Shown here piece after piece: positions 33,813 through 45,800 of a stretch of 64,000 nt of DNA. Source of the stretch: Pigmentiphaga sp. NML030171. GTDB lineage: Bacteria > Pseudomonadota > Gammaproteobacteria > Burkholderiales > Burkholderiaceae_B. Position 1 is the stretch's first letter. Each line of letters begins with the position of its first letter. A model generated the notes under the pieces. The model did not search any database and was not told the DNA's origin. It was given only the letters and a program-made list of their open reading frames with translations. The translations under genes were made by a program, and so were the position numbers. The stretch is from assembly GCF_002188635.1 (NCBI RefSeq), contig NZ_NINX01000051.1, positions 62,001 through 126,000 of the forward strand, written 5' to 3'.

Positions 33813-36800
33813 TTACAACCCCAGCCGCGCCCGCTCCCGCGCCGTCAGCGCCGACGCATCCACCACCTTCACCAACCCCTCCGGCCGATAAGCCGAAGGT
33901 TCCACGGCACGCGGCGCCACCGGTTCCTGCGAAGCAGGCGCGGTCTCGTTGCCGAAACCCAGCACCCGCACGGTAAAGACCGACGGCAAGGCCTGGCGCG
34001 ACGCCGCCCGCTCGCGCTGCATTACGTCCTGCGCCGCCGTCGCCGCCTGCGAGGCCGCCGCGCTCGCATTGCTCAGCGCCGCCACGTTCACCGCCGCCAC
34101 GACCGGAATCCCCACCGCCTTGCCCTGCACCTGGATGTTCTCCGCGTTCACCACGCGCAGCGCCGCCAGGTTCACGTTGCCCGACACCCGGATCCCCGCT
34201 TCGCCCGCGTCGATCGTTCCCAAGGGCGCGATCAGGTCGATGTCGCCGGGAGGCACCTCCGGGATCGGGTTCAGCGTGGCGATGCCGGCGCCCGTGCTCG
34301 GCGCCTGCGGCGACAAGGTGACGTTGCCGACGCTGTCGTACGTGCGCCGCGAGGGCGTATAGACCACTGTCGTCTTGGAGCCCCTGCCGGCATTGATGTC
34401 GCCAGCGGCCGACCAACCCAGAATATTGCCGCCGAAGGTGGTGAAGACGCGGCTCTGCCCCATCAGGATGCTGCCGAGAGCGTAAATATTGATGTCGCCC
34501 TCTCCCTGCGTCATCACGCCCGAGCCCGGGCCCGGGTTGAAGCCGCCGTCGATGCCGACCAGCGTGCGCCCCCCCGGCGCCAAGATGCTGATGTCGCCGC
34601 CGAAGTTGGTATGGATGCCGGCATCGAGCACGTCGTAGAACGACACGTTGTAGCCGGGGCTGCCCAGCGCCTCCCACTGCGCCTTGGTGATGTAGGTCGT
34701 GCCCGGCGTCGGACGCGCCTGGCCGACGGGGTTGTTTACATAGTCGGCGTTGTAGTAGAGCGCGCTGCTGAACATGGTCAGGTCGCCTTCGTACGTCAGT
34801 GCCCTGCCCTGCGCGTCCTGCTCGGGAAACAAGGTCGCGATGGCTTCACGGCCGCGCAGGTAGCTGCCGAAGCGCTTGCCGTCGGCATCGTTGTACTCGC
34901 GGCCGGACTCGCGCAACTCGGCATAATAGACATTGCGCAAGTAGGCGTGCCGCTGCTCCGGCGGCAGTGCATCGAAGAAGGCGCGCGCGTCTGTAGTCGC
35001 GGCATCGAAATGCAGGCCCAGGCCATTGGCGCCGCCGAAGCGGTCGCTCAGCCAGTTCACCAGATGCAGCTGGCTTTGCTGCTGGAACTCGCGCGCCAGC
35101 GAACGGTTGCTGGCGGTGCGGCCCTGGGCCAGCGCGGCGGCGCGCGCCTCATCCAGCTGCGCCTGCTGCTGCGCCAGGAAGTCTTGCGCGCCGGCCTCGT
35201 CGCCGGTGTAGCCGAACTCGCTTTGCAGCCATTGCGCCAGCGTGAGCTTGCCGCTGTAGACGATCAAGGCCTTGCCTGGCTGGTCAGCGAAGGGCCGGCC
35301 CGGATCGGCCTGGTTGGACGGGTCCAGATAACGCCTGGCAAAGGCATCCCAGTAAGCGCCCTCGCCCATTCCCGCCGACACCGAGATACTGGCGCCGCCG
35401 CTGCGGCCGCCCGACGCCTCGACACCGCCGAGCGGCCCCAGGCTCTTGATCTCGCCCTTGTTGCCCAGATAGACGTGGCGGCCAGCCGATACATCGAGCA
35501 GGCCCGGGCCGAGGATATAGAAGCTGCTGCTGCGCAGATCGCGGCCGGCCTGCACCACCGATATCTCGTCGGCATAGGCATGAGCGATCAGGTTGCCGCG
35601 GGTCGAGGCGGTCGAGTCCAGGCGCCCTGCCGTCGGATCCTTCTGACCCAGCGGCGTACCGGAATCCGCAATGTCGCGGCCGGCGCGTATCGCCACCGGA
35701 CCCGACGCCTCGTAGCGCGACCCTGCCGAGCCCGCCGGATAGCCCAGCAACACTTCCTGGCCGACGCGCAGGCCGACGATGTCGCCTTGCACCGCGTAAT
35801 AGCGCGCCGGCTCCCGTCCCACCGCCGCCCCCGCGACGGTCGCCGTGCCACCGAAGGTAAACAACGCGGCAGTATTCATGCGTCCCAAGGTTTGGCCCCC
35901 CAGCCAATCGTTGTACAGCGCCGCTTCGGCCGACGCGTTGTGGACCAGAAGCGGATCGGTGCCGTACTGGCCGCCACCTGTTTGGGCCAGCATGCCGACA
36001 AAACCGGGACGGAACGGGCTGGCCATCCCCGACGGGTCGGCCGTAGAGGTCGAGAACACATAACCTGCGCCATGAATCGACTCCTGCGCCAGCAGTTGAA
36101 GTTCGCCCTTGCCGATGGCATTGACGAACTGTGCGCCGACCGGCGAAGGCGCCAGCACAGTGCCGTGGGCATAGCGCATGATTCCGGTGGAAAAATGGCG
36201 CGCGCTGCTGGCGCTGGCGCCGTAGTACAGGCTGCCATTGGCGGCGGCCGCTCGCAGGACGGACGGGTAGAAAGAGCCGTCACCGTTGGCCGACTGGTTG
36301 CGACCCTTGCCGCCTCCGCGCACGTTTTCGTTGATATCCCTTTCGTCCCAGGTCGTGACGGGAGTCAGGTTGCCGCCTGCGCTGAACAGATCGATGGCGG
36401 TAGCCGGCGTCCACAGCGAGAACCAGGTCCAGCCGTTACCGGCGTAATCCGCGCCCTGGTAGGTGAAAGGGGTTGCATTGAGCAGCAGGGTCCGGCCGGG
36501 GTCGGCCGTACCGCCCAACACCAGATCGCCGCGGGTCTCAATGCGGACAGCGGAATCGCCCAGCACCAGGATAGGCCCGCCGGTGGCCTGGCCGCCCCCG
36601 GCCGCGTACACGTCGCCCCGGCGGGAATCCATCTGATCCCGCCCGCCATAGCCGAGCTTCACTCCGCCCATGGCGCCGGCATCGATCATCGTGGCGCCGC
36701 GCAGATTGACGAAGGTACTGTTCAGGTCGTGCTCGTTGACCCGCAGTTCCGGATTCGGATTCAAGGTACCGCCCAGGCGCAGCGAGAGGTCGCCGCCGCC

Positions 36801-39800
36801 CGTCTGCACCAGTTCGCCGCTCGGCGTGATGCGACCGGTACTGGCCACGGCCAGATGCAGACCCTGGCTGCGCGGAGTATGGCGCGTCTCGTTCCAGGTC
36901 GCCTGAAGGCCGCGCGCATCGATCATGCCAGCATCGCCGCCGGCCTCCACGACCAGATTGCCGCCACCGAGCGTGCCGATGCCGGTGAAGCCCACCAGGA
37001 AAGGGGCATTGCCGAATAGCCTCGTACCGTAAGGATCGGTCTGGCCGGTGGCGCCACCCGCGACATAAGTGCCGAAGTTGATCCACCACGCCGTCGGCAC
37101 CGCGTCGGCGCCCGCCTCGACGCTACCGGTACCCTGCCGCCACAGCCAGTTGCCAACCGCCGCGGTCGCGATCTGCTGGCGCGTGTTGTAGAAGGTATAG
37201 GCGTCAACGTCGCTGCGGTTCTCGTTGTTGCCGACCAGGTCGCCCTTAAGATCGCCGCCGGCACGCAACAACACATTACCGCCCTGCTCCGGGTACCAGG
37301 CCGCGTACAGGCTTTCGGCGCCGCCATCGACCAGCGCTTCGAAAATCGCCCCTTCGGGACGCAGCACCGTACCGTCGGTCAAACGGCCGCGCGCCTGGTT
37401 ATAGCCGCTGCCCGGCGGCGCCGAGGAGGTGCCCGCCGTGTAGACGCCGTAGAGCGAGGTCATTTCGACATCCCCGCCGGAAACCAGGTCCAGGTCGCCG
37501 GTGCCGGTGCGCAACGCGCTGAACAATTGCTGCCGCGCTAGCTTGGGCACGAACTCCAGGTCCGGCGGCGTCCCGGCATCTACGACATGGACCACTTCAC
37601 CATAGCCCCAGTCGTTGAGTTCGGTAACGCTCTCGGAAATGATCCAGTTGTCCTTGAGGTTCTGCACGTCGCTTGGGGTGATCGCCTGGCCTGGTGTCAG
37701 CACGATGCCGTACCACGCCGCGAGATCCGCGAAGAAGGCCTCGGCTTCTGGCGACGTGGCGGCCCCGTACGTGGCCGGCGTACCGGTGCCGGGAATCGGC
37801 GTGAGCACGTGTCCCATGCCGAAATGCGTGTCGGACAGGCGCAAGCGCGCCATGCTGTCCGGCAATGTCAGGCGTGCGTCGGCCGCCGTCGTGTCGGCGC
37901 CGGCCACCAGCCGGATGTCCCACGATTGCGAACCGGCCTCCAGCATCGGCGCCAGCGCCAAGGTGCGACCCTGGGTGCCGTCGGCCCCCTTGGGACGCAG
38001 GTCCACCATCTCCACGCCGCCCGGCAGCACCACGTCGGTTTCCGACGGCACGATGGCACCCTTGGCCAGCGCCAGCGGCCGGGCCAGCTTCATTGCCACC
38101 GGCAGCACAACGCCCTTGGGCCATGTCGTGGCCCCGATCTGCGCCTGCGCCGGCAATCGGAAGCCCGCGGCCAGCTGCATGCCGGCGTCCAGCGTCACCG
38201 GCGCTTGCAGTACGGTACCGGCCGCGTGCACCACGTTGCCCTGGCCATCGAGCACCGCCGCCCCCAGCACCGTGCCGGCCGGCAGCGTCAGGCTCTGCGC
38301 CAGCGGCATGGCGGCGGGCAGGAGCGTGCCGGCCGGCAAGGTCAGGCTCGATACCGGCAGCTCATAGTTCAGCGTGCGGCCGCCGGCGAACTGGGTGCCG
38401 GCGTCCAGCGTCGCCATACCGCCGTGCGGGATGACGAGATCCCCGCCGAAAGGCATGCGTCCCGCGGGTAGCACCCAGCCATTGTCGTCTGCGGTCACCC
38501 CCAGCTTGCTCGTGTCGAAACCGTCGGTGATGCTGCCGAAGATCGCCAGATCGCCCTGGGCGCGCAGCACCAGCGCGCCGGCTTCGCCAGAACCATGGGC
38601 GGACGTCTTCTGCGTGCGCGGATTGACGCTGGCGTAGCGGTGGCCGGACAGGTCGATATCGCCGTCCACGTGCAGGTTGCCGTCGGGATTGACCGCCGCG
38701 TTGCTGACGATCTCCACGCCGGGACGCAGGCGGAACGCGCCGGCATGGGCGCGCAAGCCTGCAAGCTTGCCGTTCATCAGCGCGCTATTGGCCAGCGCGT
38801 TGTCGATGAAGGCGAGGCTGTCGGCGTGCTTGCCGTCCAGGTAGGCCTGGTCGATGGTCTGGTAGCTTCGGCCGTCCACCGTGGTCTCGGTGCCGGCGGC
38901 CGCGTCGTCATAGGTGTGGAAGGCATTGACGGCGACGGACTTGGCGCCGGCGATCACGATGGCGCCGCTGGCCTCGATGTCGACGTCGTTGCCCCTGGCG
39001 CCGCCCAGGCGTGGGGCGTTCAACGCCACCGTGCCGTAGTTCGCGCTCGCGCCGGCCACGCCCAGGTCCATGCGCACGCCGTCGGCCAGCACCAGTCGGC
39101 CGCTGCCCGAGTCGATCTCGATGACGGCGCGGTTGGGCGCGTCGATCGCCTGCCCGTAGCTGTCCTTGCGCAGCACGCTGGCGCTGGCATCGAGCATGGC
39201 GCTGCCGGCCAGGGTGACGCCCCCGTTGGCGGCCAGGCGGATGCTGCCGGCCTGCTCGCCGCTGGCATCGACCCGGCCCGTTACCGTCAGGCTGCCGTTA
39301 TCGACCGAGACGTTGATCTCGCGGGCCTTGAGTTCGTCGCCGATGACCAGGTCGCCTTGTTTCAGCTGGAAGCTGCGGCCGCCGAAGACTTCGCCCTGGG
39401 TCAATCGTTCGTTCAGGCCGGCAAAATCCGCGATGTGCTGCGCGCGCACGTCGATGTGGCCCGCCGCGAACGGGACCCGGGTGCCACCCGCATCGTAGTG
39501 CCCGGCGCTGCCGCCCAGGACAGCGCCAGCGAGATCGGCCGTCCCTTCCAGCGCCAGCACCGTGAGCTTGCCGGCGCGATTGTTTTCGGCGGCCAGGTCT
39601 ATCGTCGATCCGGCATGCTGGACGACGCTGCCTTGTCGGCTCGACAGCATCACGTCGCCGCCCCAGCTGTATTTGCTGACGTCGAAGAAGTCGATCTTGC
39701 GGCCGGCCAGGTCCAGCTGCGCGCCTTCCGCCAGCGTCACGTCGCCCTGCGCCGACAGCTTGAGCTTGCCACTGGGCAGCAGCACCGCGGTGTCCAGCAC

Positions 39801-42800
39801 GAGATGCGAGCCAGCGTCCAGCGCAAGCTCGGCGCCCAGGGTATCGGCCAAGGTGGCGTTGTCTGCCAGCGGCGCGGCGGCGCCTGCCGGGGCCGCGACC
39901 GTGATGGCGCCGCCTGCCTTGATCCGGTTCACCGAACCGGCTTGGCCGGTCAGCAGCGGCGTGTTGAGGTTCAGGTCGCCGCCGCTGTAGGTCCATGCCT
40001 TGGCCGTGTCGTCCCAGGCGCCCCGGGACTGGTACACCGCCAGCGCGCCCTTGTGGTTGGCCGTGATGCGTTCGGCCGCGTTGAGATCCACGCTGGCAAA
40101 GCCCAGCGCCAGGCGTTCGTGCGTGCCTACGGTATCGGGCTGGCTTCGGGGGCCGTAGCCGAACTCGATGATGTCCGCATCGATGACCAGTTTTCCGCTG
40201 CCGGTGCCGGCGCCGCCGGCGATGACATTGCCCGCCGGCGTGGTCGCGCCGTTCCAGGCCAGGGTACCGGTTTCGATCCGGGCGACGTCGCCCGCGCCGC
40301 CATGGCCGTAGATGGCCGGCGTGCCCAGCACCAAACGCTCCAGGGCGGACTTGCCGGTGACCGGATCGATGGTGCTCAAATTCACGTTGCCGTAGAAATT
40401 GACCGAATCGCCAGCGGTCAGAACGAGGTTTTCCAGGGCCGGCGCGCCGGTGCGGGTATCGCCCCGCAGCAGGCGGTCGAGCACGCCCTGGTTCAGTGTC
40501 AGGCCCGAGGGCAGGATGCCCGCGGCCCCGGCCTGCGCCAGCGCCTCCGCGCTGCCCACGTTGATGCCGCCCATGGCCAGCACCAGGTTGCGGGTGCCGT
40601 AGCGCACCGACTCGCCCAGCTCGAACGACTTGTTGGTGGCGGCGGTGATCGTGCCTTCCGAGTACAGCACCGTTTCGCCGACGCAGCTCGCCCCCGCGGC
40701 GCAGGCGCCGACGTGCAGATAGCCCGCGCCGAGTACACCGGAAGCGTCATCGGCAGTAGGCGAGGTCACGTCCAGCCAGCCGTTGGTCACCGCCAAGACC
40801 CCGGTCTGGCCCGGCATCAGCACATAACCGTCGTTCGCATCCCAGGGCGCCTTGCCCCGCCCCAAGGTATTGATGCCCGCGCCCTGCTCGATGGTCAGGC
40901 CTTGGTTCTTGTCGTTGACCGCCAGGAAGACCGATGCCGCTTCCAGCACGGCGCCCTGGCGCAGGACGAGTTCGCCGGTCCTGCCGTTGCCCAGGCCGAC
41001 CTGCCAGGCATTCTGGGTCGACGAACCGCTGTCGTTCTGCACAGCGAACGTGGACACCGGCGATCCGCCGATGCTGATGCCGGCGGCGCCCAGGCCATTG
41101 AGCGTGCTGGCGTAGACCGATGTGCCGTCGAAGCCTTCGGTGGGCGCCGCGCCATCGGCAAGGATCTCGATGCGGCTGCCGTTCAACACCACGGTACCGC
41201 CGCGCCCGCCCGCTGCCGGGGTGAAATCCGTCGTGCCGGCGGCGATATCCAGACGGCTGCCCGGCGAAAGACCCAGTTGCCGCGCATCGCGCTCCAGCTG
41301 CGGCCGCGGCGCGCCGTCCCGCGCCGCCCAATCCAGGCCGAACTGCGCGTAGCTGGTCTCGTTGTACTGCGCATAGCTACGCAAGGTGTCCGCCGGCGTC
41401 AGCACCGCCTGCGTGGTTTGCGCGTCGGCAATGCCGGTGTTGGCGATACCCAGGCGCGCGGCCGTGGCGTAGGATCCGTTGCGCATGGCGGTGCCGCTGC
41501 CGAAAGCGGCCTGGCTCGAAGCCAGTCCGTTCAATTCCACGCGGAAGGCACCCGGCAGCAGCGCATAGGTGGACGGCAACAGGGTATAGGTGCCCGCCGC
41601 CAGGCCCGGCACACCGTCGCCCACCGTGATCTGGCGGCCGATCATCGGATCGCCCGCGCCCTTCTCGGCCGCGATCGGCGCCACGGCGGGTTGCGCGCCA
41701 GGAACGATGGCGTAGACCGGATTGGTCGACAGCCCTGGCAGCACGAAACCGTCGCTGGCCATCTGCACCAGCGGATGCAGGCGCGCATCGGTGGATCCGC
41801 CGCGCCCGGTCAAGAAGCCCGCCCCCTTCAGTTCGCCACCGCCGGACAGGTCGATCCGCGCGCCGTCCTGCACTTCGATGCTGTCCGCCGTCAGCTGCAC
41901 ATTGCCCAGGCCGCCGCCCAGCCCGGAGAACCAGGCTTCCGCTCCAGCATAGTTGTAGCTCAGGCCGTCGACCGTGCCGCCGTAGGGCATGACCAGTCCC
42001 GCGGCGCTGACGGACGTGACACTGCCCGGGCGCAGCACGATTCTGCCCGGTTCCTGGTAGTTCCCCACGGCGACGCCAAGGTCCAGCATGCCCAGCGGCG
42101 CGCGGACCACGCCGCCCTGGTCGATGTTGGCCGACCGCAGGCGCAAGGTACCGAAGGCCGAGTACGGCACCGGCGGCGCCGCGCCATCGCCGCTGCGCTC
42201 GATGCGCAGGCTGCGCTCGGGATCGTAGGTGATCTGATAGGTCCCCCACTGGTCGAAAATCCCTTTGCGCCCCGCGATCACGTCGACCACCGAGCCGGTG
42301 GCCGGATAGATCTGGCTACCGGCCAGAAGCAGGTCGCCTTCGGTCGTCAGGGAAGTACGGTCGCCGACCGTATGCTTGAGGAAGCGCAGATCGTCCTGGC
42401 TGCGCAGCTCCACCTGCTCGAAGCCGTGGCGCGCAACCAGGGCCTTGCCGCTCTGCACCGAGTAGCCATAGGCACCGAACCGCACTCCGTTGATCACGTC
42501 CAGCACGCCGGCCTCCACGCGCAGCCGCGTGTCGTCCTGCAACGCAACCATGCCGCCTTGGTAGGAACTGGGATCGTTCAGGAACGGTATGGTGTACTTG
42601 TCCTTGCCCGGGCGGGAAGTGCCCGCCAGGCGAACGTAAGGCGCAGCCAGGTCCACGTTGGCACCGACCGGCGCCCCCTCCGCCAGAACGATCGCGCGCG
42701 ATGCCAGGTGCAGGCTCTGACCCAGTGCAAGATCCACGCCATCGTCCAGGGAAAGCACGCCGTTGACCAGCATGGACAGGTTGCCGAAGCCACCCGCCTC

Positions 42801-45800
42801 GACGCGATCCGCGCCGAGACGGCCATGGCCGTAGACCAGTCCCGGATCGGCCTGACCCGGACGCAGCCCGGCCGCCAGGCTCTCGGGCGCCTGCTCCTTC
42901 ACCAATTGCAGTTCGCGATGCACCAGTACGCGATCGGCCGGATTGCCCGCATCCCGGTAGGCGGGCGCTTCCAGCGCCAGGGACAGCGTACCGCCGGCGG
43001 CGCCCGCGCCCCCCGCCGCCGCTTGCATATCGCCGTCGAGATACAGGCCGTTGAAGCTGGCCAGATGGATCACGCCGCCGCCGGAAGCCAGCAGGGTCTC
43101 GCCCAGCCCCGGCAGGTCCAGCTTCGCCGCGGCGCCCGAGGCGTCCAGGCGCGCGCCGGGCCGGATGACGATGAAATTGTCGATGGCATCGGCCTGGGTG
43201 GCGTAGGCCTGGTACTTGCCGCCGATTTCTATCCGGCCCCCGTCCAGCACCACGCCGTAACGGCGCCCCTGCGCATCCACCGCGGTCCGGGCAAGGCCCG
43301 CCACGTCGAGCACGGCCTTGCTTCCTATCCACACCGAACCGTCGTGGCCCTTCAGGTTACCGACATCCTCGGTGCCAAACCCCAGGCCATACACGCCGAT
43401 GCGGCCGCCGGCGGCGCGCAGTCCGCCGTCGATATTGATCTGGCCGTTGCCCTTCAGGACGATGCTGCGCCCCGGATCCACTTCGATGCGAGCGCCCTCG
43501 CCAATGGCGAGGGTGGGCCTCTCTCCCCCTTCGACCATGCTGCGCGCGTTCCCGGCGGTCAGCACGAGATCCGCGCCACCGCGCTGCGTCATCCGCCCCT
43601 TGCCGGCATCCTCGGCGAACAGCGGTGCGAGTCGCCGCTCCAGCGCCTCTTGCGGATCAGCGCCGGTGGCCACCCCGCGCGCCGCGGAAAGATCCGCGTG
43701 CAGGACCGGCATCGTCGCGCGCAGATCGGCGCCTTCGGCCACGGCCAGGCCATCGCCGCCCGTCACCTCGTAACGCGAAAAACCCTGCCGGAAGCGCGCG
43801 GCGTCCAGATGCAACAAGGCCCCGACCGCCGCCGCCTGCGGCAGGGAAGAGCCCGCGCGGATCACGGTGCCCGCGGCATAGGTCACCTCGCTGGCGGCGA
43901 CGGTGCCGGCCTTGATCACACCGGGCGTTGGCGCGATCGGGATACCGTTCGGCAGGATGGCGGCATCCACGACATAGTTGATGGGAAAATTCATCGGACT
44001 CACCACCGACGTGATGACCGTGCCCGCCGGCAGCGTCGGCGGCGTGCTCCAGCTATAGCCGTCGACTGTCAGGTACTGGCCGTTGGAAAGCGTCACGCCG
44101 TAGCTGACGTTCTGGTTGGCCGCCTTCGGCAGCGTCCAGGCCGCGCCCAGCGTGACCCAGCTTGCCGGATTGCCGGCAACGATCTGCGGTGCACCGCCGA
44201 TCGCCTCGCCCGGATTGGCGTGCGTGCGGACATAGTGATAATCCACCGGCAGCACCGCGCCCTCGGCGACGGTGAACGCCTCGCTGGTGATCAGGTCGAC
44301 CAGCGAAGTCTCGCCCGCCTTCAGGACCCCGTCGCTGCCTGCGACCTGTCCGCCGACGACCACGGCATTGCCGGTTTGCAAGGTCAGCGTGCCGCCTCCC
44401 TTGACGCCGTGGCCGCGCAGTTCGCCTTCCAGCACGAGCCTGCCCTTGGCTCCTGCGGCCGCCGAGTAGGCGTCGGCAACCAGCGCGATGTCGCCGCCCT
44501 TGCCTCCGCGCAGGCTGTCGTCGGCCATGAGCGCCGCGCCCGACGACACGTCGAGCAGCGCGCCCGCACCCACCCGTACGTCGCCGCTGCTGCGCACGTC
44601 GATGCGGCCGCCGTTGACGAACGGCAGACTGTCGATGCCGACACCGTCCTGCAGCAGGTTGCTCCACAGGCCGCGCGCGTCCAGCGTCACGCCATCGCCA
44701 ATGGAAACGCCCGCCACGTAGCCCGCCGGCACGGCCGTCACCAGCGGAAGCCGCTGCCAGCCCGTGCTGGCACTGACGTGCCGGTCGACCATGTTGCCCA
44801 GGACAATGGCGCCGCCGCGCGCCGTCAGATCGGCATCGACATCGACCTGCGTCGCATGCAGGGCGATTTCTCCGCCCGGCGCGACCGCCACCGATGCGCC
44901 CACCTCGATGCCGCCCTTGGCGTAGACCCGCAGTCCGCCCAGTTCCAGCGCGTTGAGCCAGGCCGCCTCGAGCGCGATGTCGCCGCCCGTGCCGCCTATC
45001 TTGACGGAGTCGACCACTGCGCCCGGACTGTGGCGCAGGTCGCCGCTGTCGGCGTCGTAGACCGGCGTCCAGGTGCCGATGACCAGCTCGCCGTTGCGCG
45101 CGGCGGCCGTCTGCGCCTGCCGGTAGCCGTCCAGGCCCGCCTCGCGCGGGCGTTGCTGCCGCTCGCCTTGATAAGTGCTGGTTTCGACGTCGCCCTGCAG
45201 CGTCGCCGCAGCCGTCGCCACCACCAGTCGGCCGCCGTCGCGGCCCACCGTATAACCATTCTCCAGGCGCCTCAGCGGCGCGATGATCGGGTTGTAGAAA
45301 CTCTCTTTCGCCGTATCGCCCCAGCGCGAAGCGTCGGTCTCGAAACCCCGGTACAAACCGGCATATAGCAGATCGCCCGGCGCCGTCGAGGCGTTATACA
45401 GGTTGCCGTCCGGACCCTTGAGCCAGGTCTGGGCCACATAGCCGGTCTGCACGTCCAGCGCGCCGCCCGAGAGATTGATCAGCGAACCCTGGCGCGTCAA
45501 AAGGTTGCCGCCACTGAATTGCACGGTGCCGCCCTGCGCCGACCATTCACCGATGCCATGGCCCGTGATGCCAAGATAGCCGCCGACCTCCAGCAGGCCG
45601 CCCGCCGTGTACCAGCGATCCGTTTCATAGCCATTGGTGCCGGCCGGCACCAGGACCAGGTCGCGGCGATCGAGCCAGATATCGCTGTTGCGCAGCTTGT
45701 CGCCGTCGCGGTTGACCGAGGCGTCGCGCTGTTCGAAGCCCTGCACGTTGACCAGGACATTGTTCGCTTCCATCGCGACGCGCACGCCGACATAGCCGGA

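Noticed and set aside
38595-45368. Plus-strand open frame of more than 2,200 codons antisense to tpsA
   Set aside because: It lies fully opposite the clear TpsA reading frame, has repetitive low-information composition with no known domain, and is explained by high G+C at third codon positions.
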